The notes: generated by a model not told the origin, from the letters alone. A stretch of DNA of 5,957 nucleotides from Chlamydiota bacterium (GCA_021772165.1 JAJFMM010000062.1:1-5957), one strand, 5' to 3'; shown: positions 1-5,957, counted from the first letter of the stretch. Made by a program: numbers and translations.

Positions 1-167
1 CCTGCACATCCTGCCGCCGAAGGCGATCTTCCAAGCGAAGCGGATCCTGTTCTCCTTATTTCAATACACTCCCTTCCTTCCTTCCTGTACATTCGGTTCT
101 TTTTCTTCTTTGCATCAAACGGAACCTCTTGGTATTCTTCCATCATTTAAAATAGCGAGATAGCCTC
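1..167. other. Leader region without an assignable gene
   Basis: All three forward frames stay open through most of this stretch and stop only at about 148-167, so a gene tail from upstream cannot be excluded. None of the translations shows a recognisable family signature. On the - strand a frame opens at the ATG complementary to 144-146 and runs off the left edge, but it has no Shine-Dalgarno motif and a low-complexity Lys/Arg-rich product. The middle part is strongly pyrimidine-rich on the + strand. A TAAAAT at 148-153 resembles a -10 box, but I find no partner -35 at proper spacing and it lies very close to the ATG at 168. The promoter of the downstream gene is therefore not established. 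Confidence 0.4.
72..86. repeat. Short CCTT tetranucleotide repeat
   Basis: CCTT is repeated just under four times without interruption inside a pyrimidine-rich tract, about 80 bp upstream of the ATG at 168. Tetranucleotide tracts can vary in length by slipped-strand mispairing. With fewer than four units this one is short, and any regulatory role is speculative. Confidence 0.6.
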
Positions 168-2348
168 ATGCTAGAGTTCTTTCGAAAATACCAGCGCTTC
201 TTCATGATCAACGTTACGGTCGTGATCATCATCTCTTTTTGCTTTTTTGGTACCTCGAGTTCAATGGGCTCTTTCGAAAAGAAGAAAGATTTTGTCGTTG
301 GCTCTGCCATTGACGGCTCCGATCTAAACTACTCTGAAATTCGACAGCTCTCTAGCTTGATGAGCTTGCAGAAATCTCAGGGAATCTTTCATCAGAGCTT
401 TTTAAAAACCGGGGCGGCAGATCTTCTCGCCAATGCCTATGAAGAGGGACTCAAAGATAACTGGTCATCTAGACTCGTCAAGGCGCGCGCCGCAAGGTTT
501 TACTCCCACCCATCTTCGCCCTACCTAGATGCTAGAGCCGTCTGGTCTCAGCTTGTACCGGGCCTCCTCGAAGAAATAAGCGCTCTGCAAAAACTCGAAG
601 AGGGCGACCCAAAATTTTTCCCTCTCTGGTCTCGCCTCTATGCACTCCAAGAATCGATTCCTCCAGAGCTGGTACAGCGCGTTTTGATCTATCATCAAAA
701 GCAAGCGGGACTTCCCATGGATCCAAGGCTCGCCAACGGCGATTTTTCTCTATTCGGCTGCAGGACCCTCGAAGACTGGTTCGGTCGTGAATTTCTCGAT
801 CTAACCTCCCAATTTATCCTCAATGGATCAGCCTTAGCCAAACAGCAAGGCATGAAAGTCTCCAGAGAAGAGGCTCGTACCGATTTTAACAAACAGTTTG
901 GCTCCCAACAAAGAGAGCTGCAATACCTTGGAATCGCAGAGCAAGAGGCTGTCAGCCTCTGGCAAAAAGCACTTGGATTTCTTCGCTGGTTCGACGAAAT
1001 TGGACAAGCTGCGCTCGTCGATGCGCTTCCCTACCAAAAATTTGCAGAATTCGCTCAAGAAAAAGCCATTGTTGATCTCTATTCTCTTCCGCAAGAACTG
1101 CACTTTTCTACTCTAGACGATCTCTTGGCCTTTGAGACCTATACCAGACTCACATGCAAGCAATCTGCCGACGCTCTCTCTTTACCGAGTGACTCTCTTC
1201 CCTTAGACAAAGTGTTAGAAAAAGCGCCCGAATTGACAGCCACTACCTACCGAGTGCGCTATTCTAAAGTAGATCCATCTACGCTCGGTGCCTCGCTTTC
1301 TCTCACGGAGCTGTGGGACTGGCAGACCGAAGAGAAGAACTGGACACTCTTAAGCAAAAATTTCTCCCCTCTGAAAGGCGGTGAAACGGCCGATGAGCGC
1401 TTTGCCATCTTAGAAAAACTCGATCCGACGCAACGTCGATCCATCGATGCGTGGAGCCGGCTGCAAATTGCACTCGATCGCCCCGAATGGATCGAGTCAG
1501 CTTTTCTCTCCGCGAATGTAGAAGAGAAAGAGATTTCAGTTTCTAAAGACCATATCGATGGTCTCGAAATCCAAGCGCCTAAAGAATTCGAATCTCTTCT
1601 CGTGCGAGCCCTCGTCAATGATCCAGAAGCCATTGAAGCATTGAGAGACTACCGAGAGAAAGAAGCGTTCTTCAGGATTGAAGAAGTAGAACTGGTCAAA
1701 GGCATTTCGATTCTCTCCTTTACAGAAGCCAAAGAGAAGAAGCGCATTCCTATCGAGAGCTTTTTAGAAGAAGAGTATCGACGTATCCGCTCCCAGTCTC
1801 CCTCCTCTTTTAAAACCGAAGAGGGTGATTGGAAACCGCTGAGCGAAGTACGCGAGAAAGCGATCCGAGTCCTCTTTTCCGATCTATTTAAACAGATCGA
1901 TCGATCAGAATTTGAACACTCATGGGAAAGTGGCCAGGGTCCTCTTGAGTTTTATGCACAGCATCGCTTCCGAGAGCTGATGCACCGTGCACTTGCCTCT
2001 GTAAAAAATGGAGAGGCTCTACAACCCAGTCTATGGAATTTGAATACGACAGAACGAACAATCGAACGCAGCAGCCAAGGTGAATGGATGAATTATCAAG
2101 CTTATGTTCTTCAACCGGGACAATGGTCGCCTATCCACGTACCGGCGAATGGAGAAATTGTCTTTTTCTTTCTGAAAAATCGCGAGATCTCATCAGAACC
2201 GATCTTAGACCAGATCCAATTTGGCAAAGAGACTCTCGCACAAGAAGCTCAAGCACGCTTCGCCGATCGTCTTTTAGAAATTGCGATTCAAAAACAAGCG
2301 CTTGTTTTTCCCATGCGTATTGAAGGAGAAGCTCATGACGATCTTTGA
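168..2348 (+). CDS. Membrane-anchored SurA-N/PpiD-like periplasmic folding factor (putative)
   Basis: This 726-aa protein has a short basic N-terminus and one hydrophobic segment at about residues 11-28, followed by a long hydrophilic region. That is a PpiD-like architecture: an inner-membrane anchor with a periplasmic chaperone body. Residues 42-65 (VVGSAIDGSDLNYSEI...) resemble the opening of a SurA-N domain, and 223-244 (LAKQQGMKVSREEA...) resemble its helix carrying the Gx-VS-xEE pattern. Residues 647-680 (LQPGQWSPIHV...GEIVFFFLKNREIS) resemble the last strands of a parvulin domain. I see no complete parvulin core and no GGDLG-type motif, so isomerase activity is doubtful and a pure chaperone role is as likely. 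The ATG at 168 is preferred over the ATG at 204 because it keeps the charged residues before the anchor. It has only a weak ribosome binding site. The 3' end overlaps the next gene by 14 bp, suggesting translational coupling. Confidence 0.6.
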   Translation: MLEFFRKYQRFFMINVTVVIIISFCFFGTSSSMGSFEKKKDFVVGSAIDGSDLNYSEIRQLSSLMSLQKSQGIFHQSFLKTGAADLLANAYEEGLKDNWSSRLVKARAARFYSHPSSPYLDARAVWSQLVPGLLEEISALQKLEEGDPKFFPLWSRLYALQESIPPELVQRVLIYHQKQAGLPMDPRLANGDFSLFGCRTLEDWFGREFLDLTSQFILNGSALAKQQGMKVSREEARTDFNKQFGSQQRELQYLGIAEQEAVSLWQKALGFLRWFDEIGQAALVDALPYQKFAEFAQEKAIVDLYSLPQELHFSTLDDLLAFETYTRLTCKQSADALSLPSDSLPLDKVLEKAPELTATTYRVRYSKVDPSTLGASLSLTELWDWQTEEKNWTLLSKNFSPLKGGETADERFAILEKLDPTQRRSIDAWSRLQIALDRPEWIESAFLSANVEEKEISVSKDHIDGLEIQAPKEFESLLVRALVNDPEAIEALRDYREKEAFFRIEEVELVKGISILSFTEAKEKKRIPIESFLEEEYRRIRSQSPSSFKTEEGDWKPLSEVREKAIRVLFSDLFKQIDRSEFEHSWESGQGPLEFYAQHRFRELMHRALASVKNGEALQPSLWNLNTTERTIERSSQGEWMNYQAYVLQPGQWSPIHVPANGEIVFFFLKNREISSEPILDQIQFGKETLAQEAQARFADRLLEIAIQKQALVFPMRIEGEAHDDL
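2323..2328 (+). promoter_or_regulatory. Ribosome binding site fixing the start at 2335
   Basis: AAGGAG lies 6 nt before the ATG at 2335, inside the end of the preceding gene. It decides the start of the downstream CDS. The in-frame TTG at 2281 would add 18 residues encoded within the upstream gene and has no comparable site. Confidence 0.75.
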
Positions 2349-2955
2349 AGAACTTCCCTCGCTCTCTCCCGTGCAATTTTTTGCGCTCTCTTGGGATTGT
2401 CCCTATCTCAAAAAAGGCGTGATGAAAAAAAATTCAGATTCGAAATTACCCATCGTTGACGACCTCTGCTCAGAAGAGGCCTTCGCGGATCTCCACATGA
2501 GCTGGAATGAAGAGAAGATCTCAATCGTTGCACATGTCCGAGACAGATCTGAAGAGGATTCTCTGGAACTCTTTTTCGACACACGCGATCTCAAATCAAA
2601 ATCGCATATGTCCAAATTCTGTCATCAATTTGTCTTTACCCCTGATGAAAAAGATGGATTGCACGGCCGAGAAACAACGCGTTTTTATAACGACGACCTC
2701 CATCGTATCTGCGATCCTGATGACCTTGTTGTTTCTGTAGACAGCGGTTCTAACTCTTATACACTCAACATCGAAATTCCCGCTCACTGTCTCTATGGCT
2801 ACGATCCCATACAGTTTCCTCGCATCGGATTTACCTATCGCATCAACCGAGCCGCTGGTGCCGCTCAACATTTTGCGGTCTCTTCCGAAGAGTTTTCTCT
2901 TGAACAACACCCCTCCCTTTGGGCTACAGTAAAACTGACTAGGGAAGTCCTGTAA
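2335..2955 (+). CDS. CBM9/DOMON-like beta-sandwich protein of unknown function
   Basis: The 206-aa product has no signal peptide or membrane segment. Residues 50-103 alternate strand-like stretches in the pattern W-N-x-x-x-I-x-I-x-A-x-V-x-D followed by DSLELFFDTRD. Residues 142-201 contain YTLNIEIPAHCL, then RIGFTYRINRAA and a final LWATVKL strand. This order (ligand-facing Trp, D-S-x-E-x-F-x-D, Y-x-x-E-I-P, I-G-F-x-Y-x-I-N) matches the general layout of carbohydrate-binding family 9/DOMON-like domains, though the match is by eye and no ligand can be assigned. The gene overlaps its upstream neighbour by 14 bp and is probably co-translated with it. The final codons from R203 and the stop codon are supplied by the inverted-repeat element starting at 2942. 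In the reconstructed empty site the protein would end after K203. The close link to gcvH suggests a conserved chlamydial cluster, but this is from memory of gene order and not proven here. Confidence 0.65.
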   Translation: MTIFEELPSLSPVQFFALSWDCPYLKKGVMKKNSDSKLPIVDDLCSEEAFADLHMSWNEEKISIVAHVRDRSEEDSLELFFDTRDLKSKSHMSKFCHQFVFTPDEKDGLHGRETTRFYNDDLHRICDPDDLVVSVDSGSNSYTLNIEIPAHCLYGYDPIQFPRIGFTYRINRAAGAAQHFAVSSEEFSLEQHPSLWATVKLTREVL

Positions 2956-3107
2956 AGGTGCTGATTTTGAGAGCGGGAGTGCTTTTCGCTGTGAGATCGA
3001 GTTTGGAGGAAGTCGCCAACCTCTTTCCGGTTAGCGACTTTCGAAAACTCGATCGCAACAGAAAAGCGACCCGAGATTAAAAACATGACTTTTACAGGGC
3101 TTCCCTA
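2940..3107. repeat. TA target-site duplication flanking the inverted repeat
   Basis: TA at 2940-2941 and TA at 3106-3107 border the GGGAAG...CTTCCC termini. Joining the flanks with one TA copy gives act-aag-tag across the junction, which closes the upstream reading frame and leaves 6 nt before the gcvH ATG. A 2-bp duplication can occur by chance, but the coherent empty site makes it more credible. Confidence 0.6.
2942..3105. mobile_element. Foldback MITE-like element (near-complete inverted repeat)
   Basis: The 164-bp stretch is one long imperfect palindrome: left arm 2942-3021, 7-nt loop TCTTTCC (3022-3028), right arm 3029-3105. The outer 15 bp (2942-2956 against 3091-3105) match at 14 positions, and the exception would be a G-U pair in RNA. 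Inner matching blocks are 2981-2987 with 3061-3067, 2995-3004 with 3045-3054 (10/10), and 3010-3021 with 3029-3040 (11/12). Both ends are bordered by TA (2940-2941 and 3106-3107), fitting the TA target duplication made by IS630/Tc1-mariner-type transposases. There is no coding capacity, so it would need a transposase supplied in trans. It contains the stop codon of the upstream CDS and ends 13 bp before the gcvH ATG. No T-tract follows the right arm, so it is not a standard intrinsic terminator. Confidence 0.75.
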
Positions 3108-3118
3108 AGTAGGTGTAC

Positions 3119-3487
3119 ATGAAATTTACGCAGTCTCATGAATGGATTCGGATCGAAGGGAATGTCGGAACGATTGGTATTACGGACCATGCTAAAGCTG
3201 AGCTGGGTGAAATTGTCCATGTTGAGCTACCTAAAGTCGGTAGTGTCGTCAAAGCCGGGGACGAGATCTGTGTCCTCGAATCAACCAAAGCTGCTGCGGA
3301 TATCTACTCTCCCGTGTCAGGAAAAATTCTCTCTGTTCAAGAAAATCTTCGCGCCTCTACGAAAGAGATCAACCAAGATCCCGAATCAACAGGCTGGATC
3401 TTTCAAATCGAACTCTCTAAAATAAGTGAACTCGAATCACTTCTTACTAAAGAACAATATCAGAACTTTGTTCTTGGTAAATCGTAA
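3119..3487 (+). CDS. gcvH: Glycine cleavage system H-like lipoyl protein
   Basis: The 122-aa protein has the length and full fold signature of GcvH, the cytosolic carrier whose lipoyl-lysine arm shuttles the aminomethyl group between the P, T and L proteins. It begins with the typical TQSHEWIRIEGNVGTIGITDHA (residues 4-25). The lipoylation motif is VLESTKAAADIYSPVSG with K57 as the predicted modified lysine. The C-terminal half has INQDPESTGWIFQIEL (84-99), the family's N-x-D-P...GW block. I chose the ATG at 3119; an in-frame GTG at 3113 would add two residues but lies in the AGGTG that best serves as Shine-Dalgarno (AGG 3111-3113). No gcvT or gcvP lies in the window. Chlamydia trachomatis is known to carry gcsH without the complete cleavage system, so a non-classical lipoyl-related role is possible. 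It was probably once directly coupled to the gene upstream, before the hairpin element inserted. Confidence 0.95.
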   Translation: MKFTQSHEWIRIEGNVGTIGITDHAKAELGEIVHVELPKVGSVVKAGDEICVLESTKAAADIYSPVSGKILSVQENLRASTKEINQDPESTGWIFQIELSKISELESLLTKEQYQNFVLGKS

Positions 3488-3492
3488 AATTG

Positions 3493-3520
3493 TTGACTAA
3501 CTACTTTCGTTTAGAATACT
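3493..3520 (+). promoter_or_regulatory. Putative sigma70-type promoter for the glycosyltransferase unit
   Basis: TTGACT (3493-3498, 5 of 6 to consensus) is followed after 16 nt by AATACT (3515-3520, 4 of 6). The pair lies in an AT-rich gap just after the gcvH stop and would give a leader of roughly 25-30 nt before the ATG at 3554. It suggests that transcription restarts here rather than only reading through from gcvH. Assigned by eye. Confidence 0.4.
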
Positions 3521-3544
3521 CTTTAGCAAAAATAATTTTGTTAT

Positions 3545-3549
3545 GGAGG
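3545..3549 (+). promoter_or_regulatory. Shine-Dalgarno GGAGG deciding the start at 3554
   Basis: GGAGG ends 4 nt before the ATG at 3554, but only 1 nt before the in-frame GTG at 3551. The ATG is therefore the more plausible initiator, even though the spacing is still slightly short. Confidence 0.6.
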
Positions 3550-3553
3550 AGTG

Positions 3554-4408
3554 ATGATAGTTGATGCATTAAAAAAAGTAGAAAATAAAACGGCTTCGTC
3601 CAAGTTCAAAAACGTTGATTTTATCTATCTGATGAATCTTGAAAAAAGGCCTGACAAGTTAAAGTATTCTCAGGAGAAGTTAGATGTTTATCAGATCAAA
3701 CCCTGCTATTTCAAAGCTGTTTATGGATGGGGTCTGCCGTCGGAGATCTACTTGGACCTGGGTGTGAAATACCAGCTGGGGATGAGGACAGGAAAAGAGC
3801 AGGCATACCAAGCCACTCTTAATCCTTACACTAAAGATCCCTATAAGGTGATGGATGACTCTTGCATTGGGAAATCGTGCTTTCATCCGAATCTTTCTCT
3901 CGGCGCGATTGGTTGCACGCTCAGCCACCTATCTATTTTAAAAGATGCCTATGATTGCGGTTATGAAACGATCTGGATTTTAGAAGATGATTTTACGATT
4001 AAACAGAATCCGAGCATCTTATCTGAGAGAATTGAGCAACTCGATGCGATCGATCGGAATTGGGATATGCTCTACACCGATGACGATGTGAATACCTTCG
4101 AGCAAGGAATTCCGGATAATACAGCGATTTGGAGACCGGATGGTCCCTATATTTTTGAAGATTTGAGGACGCGCGTGCGGAAATCGCACTTCATCAAGCT
4201 CTATGGGCGCGCCTATACGCACTCTATGATTCTACGTAGAGCGGGCATGAAAAGAATTTTAGATTATTTTGCTAAGGGGGTATTTCTTCCTTACGATCTC
4301 GATCTGGCCTTTGTACCGAACTTAAGGAAATACAATCTGGTGGACAATGTCATTTGCGGGGGAGGGCCGGGTATGCTTTCAGACACACAAAAACATCATT
4401 TCAACTAA
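3554..4408 (+). CDS. Glycosyltransferase family 25 (LPS/glycan-modifying) protein
   Basis: The 284-aa protein has the GT25 landmarks in order. IYLMNLEKRPDKL (24-36) is the first strand with the N-L-x-x-R-x-D signature. LGAIGCTLSHLSILKDA (116-132) is the G-x-x-G-C-x-L-S-H motif. WILEDDFTI (141-149) carries the E-D-D acidic metal/nucleotide-sugar motif. YGRAYTHSMILRRAGMKRIL (217-236) and PYDLDLAF (246-253) form the C-terminal acceptor-side region with a D-x-D. GT25 enzymes transfer galactose or similar sugars to lipopolysaccharide in bacteria and to collagen hydroxylysine in animals; the acceptor cannot be told here. There is no signal peptide or membrane segment, so it should act in the cytoplasm or at the inner membrane face. 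An insert at about 60-115 between the first two motifs is not one I can assign. The 5' end is AT-rich (20/60 G+C at 3541-3600), which may hint at separate acquisition. Confidence 0.88.
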   Translation: MIVDALKKVENKTASSKFKNVDFIYLMNLEKRPDKLKYSQEKLDVYQIKPCYFKAVYGWGLPSEIYLDLGVKYQLGMRTGKEQAYQATLNPYTKDPYKVMDDSCIGKSCFHPNLSLGAIGCTLSHLSILKDAYDCGYETIWILEDDFTIKQNPSILSERIEQLDAIDRNWDMLYTDDDVNTFEQGIPDNTAIWRPDGPYIFEDLRTRVRKSHFIKLYGRAYTHSMILRRAGMKRILDYFAKGVFLPYDLDLAFVPNLRKYNLVDNVICGGGPGMLSDTQKHHFN

Positions 4409-4443
4409 AATAAGAGAGGCCTCTCGATCATAAGGGAATCATC

Positions 4444-5064
4444 ATGAAAAGAATCTTCTGTTTTTTGGCTACCCTCTATTTAGGGATGGCTTACGCTCAA
4501 CCTGGGCAAGTGATCATCATCCGCCATGGGGAAAAGAACACTGTAACCTTTGAGCTCACTGGTGCGGGCATGGAACGGGCGGACGCGCTCTCCTCTTATT
4601 TAACTCACCCAAACGAAGGTCCTGGCTTTGTAGGTTCAGCGGGGCTTACCAATGTGCTCCTTTTCGATGATGGCCTACCTTTCGCGCTTTTCGCAGCTAG
4701 GCCGAAACAATATTCCGATGAGTTCACAGCGCGCTGCATTAACACTCTTTTACCTACTGCATTGAAGCTAAATTTACCCATCAATGCTCACTACGGATCT
4801 GGGCAAGAAAAACAGTTGGCGCGCTATATTCTCAATGACCCGCGTTTCGATGGGAAAAATGTTGTGATCTGTTGGCATCACACCGGTATTGCCACATTGA
4901 TAGAAGCGTTTGGTTATGCTCCTAATTCCAATATCGTACCGACCTATCCTAATGATCGCTTTGATCTTGTCTGGCCGATGACTTTTCCGGCTCCTAAGCG
5001 CCCCGCCGTTGTAAATCCTATCTTGCAAAAACTTCTCTTCGGCGATTTTGCATCGTTTCCTTAA
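4444..5064 (+). CDS. Secreted histidine phosphatase superfamily protein
   Basis: The 206-aa product starts with a signal peptide (MKRIF, hydrophobic core to about residue 16, AYA site with likely cleavage after A18), so it is probably periplasmic. The mature protein opens with VIIIRHGEK, the RHG motif of branch-1-like histidine phosphatases; H28 would be the phosphorylated nucleophile and R27 a phosphate ligand. R97 in the DEFTARCINTLLPTA stretch fits the conserved S-x-R-x-x-Q/E-T arginine. VVICWHHTGIATLIEAFG (140-157) carries the second catalytic histidine (H146, or H145), in the W-x-H-x-x-I variant seen in some phosphoglycerate-mutase-like proteins. The substrate is unknown. The ATG at 4444 has AAGGGAA 5 nt upstream (4432-4438). 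The gene follows the glycosyltransferase by 35 bp on the same strand and may be co-transcribed. Its stop overlaps the stop of the opposing efflux gene. Confidence 0.88.
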   Translation: MKRIFCFLATLYLGMAYAQPGQVIIIRHGEKNTVTFELTGAGMERADALSSYLTHPNEGPGFVGSAGLTNVLLFDDGLPFALFAARPKQYSDEFTARCINTLLPTALKLNLPINAHYGSGQEKQLARYILNDPRFDGKNVVICWHHTGIATLIEAFGYAPNSNIVPTYPNDRFDLVWPMTFPAPKRPAVVNPILQKLLFGDFASFP

Positions 5065-5957
5065 GGAAGGTCTGGAGAACATTCTTCCTCGCACTGCCAG
5101 CCGCCACCGAGGGCTTTGTAGAGGGAGATGAGATTGATGAGAGCAGTGGTATCCTTATTCAAAAGACTCATATCGGCCAGCACCGAATCTCTCTCGCTTT
5201 CTAAAAATGCGATCAGAGAGACCAGTCCCGTTTCGTAGCGATTCGCGGTTAGGTTGGCGATCTCATTGATCCGACGGGCGCTGTCTCTCATCTGAGATGC
5301 GCTGATCAAATCATCCGAATAGGTGACGAGAGAGCCCTCTGCATCTTGCAGGGCTGTAAGGACGGTGTTCTGGTATTGATAGCCTGCCATGCAGCATTCC
5401 GCTTCGGCGGCTTTCAAGCTACCGACGAGTCTTCCTCCCTGAAAGATAGGAATATTGAAGTCTCCGCCATAAGCCCAGGCTCTGCTGGCCCCTCGGAATA
5501 ATTTTTTGATCTGCTGCGACTGGAGTCCTGCGGCGCCGGTCAGAGAAAACGAGGGGTAGAAGGAGGCGACAGCGATGCCGACGCCGGCTGTGGCTTCTGC
5601 GAGCTGTCTTTCTGCGCGCCGAACGTCAGGACGGCGGCGAAGCAGATCGGAGCGCAAGCCGATGGCGACCTCTTCGGGAGGTTTCGGCAGCGGCTGCACG
5701 GGCAGCAGCTCATCGACAAGCGTATCGGGCAGCTCTCCGGTGAGGATCGAGATGGCATAGATGTTGCGGTAGATCTCTGCGTGAGTATCCGGCAGACTTG
5801 AGCGCGCATTGTCCAGCTCCGCTTCAATTCTATCGAGATCCAGGAGATTTGCTGTGCCGATCTGGTACTGCATGCGCACGATCTCGACACCTTGATCCAG
5901 CAGCTCAATGTTGCGTTTCGTGAGCTCAGCGCGTTTTTGCGAGCTCCTGAGTTCCAT
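5061..5957 (-). CDS. NodT/OprM-type outer-membrane efflux channel, C-terminal part (partial)
   Basis: 298 residues are visible. The gene is cut by the right edge: family members are usually about 450-500 aa, and the Met at the edge lies inside the conserved Y-x-x-L-R-x-x-Q helix, so it is unlikely to be the true start. The protein matches the second half of RND-linked outer-membrane factors (TolC superfamily). Visible parts are a coiled-coil helix pair (1-72) ending in ISILTGELP, the hallmark block GLRSDLLRRRPDVRRAERQLAEA...ASFYPSFSLTG (100-141), IPIFQGGRLVG (169-179), the second hairpin (about 183-265), and the closing LYKALGGGW (279-287). It should form a trimeric outer-membrane/periplasmic channel joined to a membrane-fusion protein and an inner-membrane pump, whose genes probably lie beyond the window. 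Residues C289 and C293 fall in an unusual acidic tail after the family's normal end. The 5641-5700 segment has 40/60 G+C, clearly higher than the glycosyltransferase start. Confidence 0.93.
   Translation of the reverse strand: MELRSSQKRAELTKRNIELLDQGVEIVRMQYQIGTANLLDLDRIEAELDNARSSLPDTHAEIYRNIYAISILTGELPDTLVDELLPVQPLPKPPEEVAIGLRSDLLRRRPDVRRAERQLAEATAGVGIAVASFYPSFSLTGAAGLQSQQIKKLFRGASRAWAYGGDFNIPIFQGGRLVGSLKAAEAECCMAGYQYQNTVLTALQDAEGSLVTYSDDLISASQMRDSARRINEIANLTANRYETGLVSLIAFLESERDSVLADMSLLNKDTTALINLISLYKALGGGWQCEEECSPDLP

Noticed and set aside
1..146. Leftward open frame with ATG complementary to 144-146
   Set aside because: It has no ribosome binding site and a low-complexity basic product, and it is too short before the window edge to judge.
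1259..1633. 124-aa open frame on the - strand inside the chaperone-like gene
   Set aside because: It is Ser/Arg-rich with no family signature and lies antisense to a well-supported gene, so it is a frame shadow.
1895..1908. GATCGATCGATC run inside the chaperone-like gene
   Set aside because: It is a short self-complementary stretch within coding sequence, likely due to codon choice, with no further structure around it.
2281..2334. Longer 224-aa version of the CBM9-like protein starting at TTG 2281
   Set aside because: The extra 18 residues lie wholly in the upstream gene, whereas the ATG at 2335 has a good AAGGAG 6 nt upstream.
4414..4425. Perfect 12-bp palindrome GAGAGGCCTCTC between the glycosyltransferase and phosphatase genes
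   Set aside because: It has no loop and no following T-tract, so it cannot act as an intrinsic terminator. A lone palindrome of this size is too weak to call an operator.
5540..5908. 122-aa open frame on the - strand in another frame of the efflux gene
   Set aside because: It has Cys/Ser/Arg-rich shadow composition, while the overlapping frame carries the conserved outer-membrane factor motifs.

Overview
The window is bacterial and most likely from an environmental (amoeba-associated) member of the Chlamydiae. This is inferred, not proven. The grounds are a stand-alone gcvH next to genes of unknown function, a PpiD/SurA-N-like membrane protein with an N-terminus of a type I associate with chlamydial proteins, and a mosaic of accessory envelope genes. 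Base composition varies: by hand count 20/60 G+C at 3541-3600 and 40/60 at 5641-5700.

Layout. Positions 1-167 hold a pyrimidine-rich leader with a short CCTT tetranucleotide repeat and no gene I can assign. Positions 168-3487 form a + strand cluster of three genes: a large, N-terminally anchored SurA-N/PpiD-like protein (168-2348), a 206-aa protein with a CBM9/DOMON-like pattern (start reassigned to 2335, overlapping the previous gene by 14 bp), and gcvH (3119-3487). A separate unit starts after a putative promoter at 3493-3520: a family 25 glycosyltransferase (3554-4408), then a secreted histidine phosphatase (4444-5064). From the right edge, on the - strand, comes the C-terminal part of a NodT/OprM-type outer-membrane efflux channel. 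It ends tail-to-tail with the phosphatase gene, and the two stop codons share one TTAA.

The most notable item is the stretch between the CBM9-like gene and gcvH. It is almost entirely one imperfect inverted repeat (arms 2942-3021 and 3029-3105, 7-nt loop, TA on both sides), which looks like a foldback MITE. It supplies the last codons and the stop of the upstream gene. Removing it in silico with one TA copy leaves a new in-frame TAG and only 6 nt before the gcvH ATG. The sequence therefore appears to record insertion of a hairpin element into a tightly packed operon, with almost no change to the upstream protein.

Apart from gcvH, the genes are concerned with the cell envelope (chaperone-like anchor, sugar transfer, periplasmic phosphatase, efflux channel). 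No defence system, CRISPR array, tRNA or rRNA was seen.
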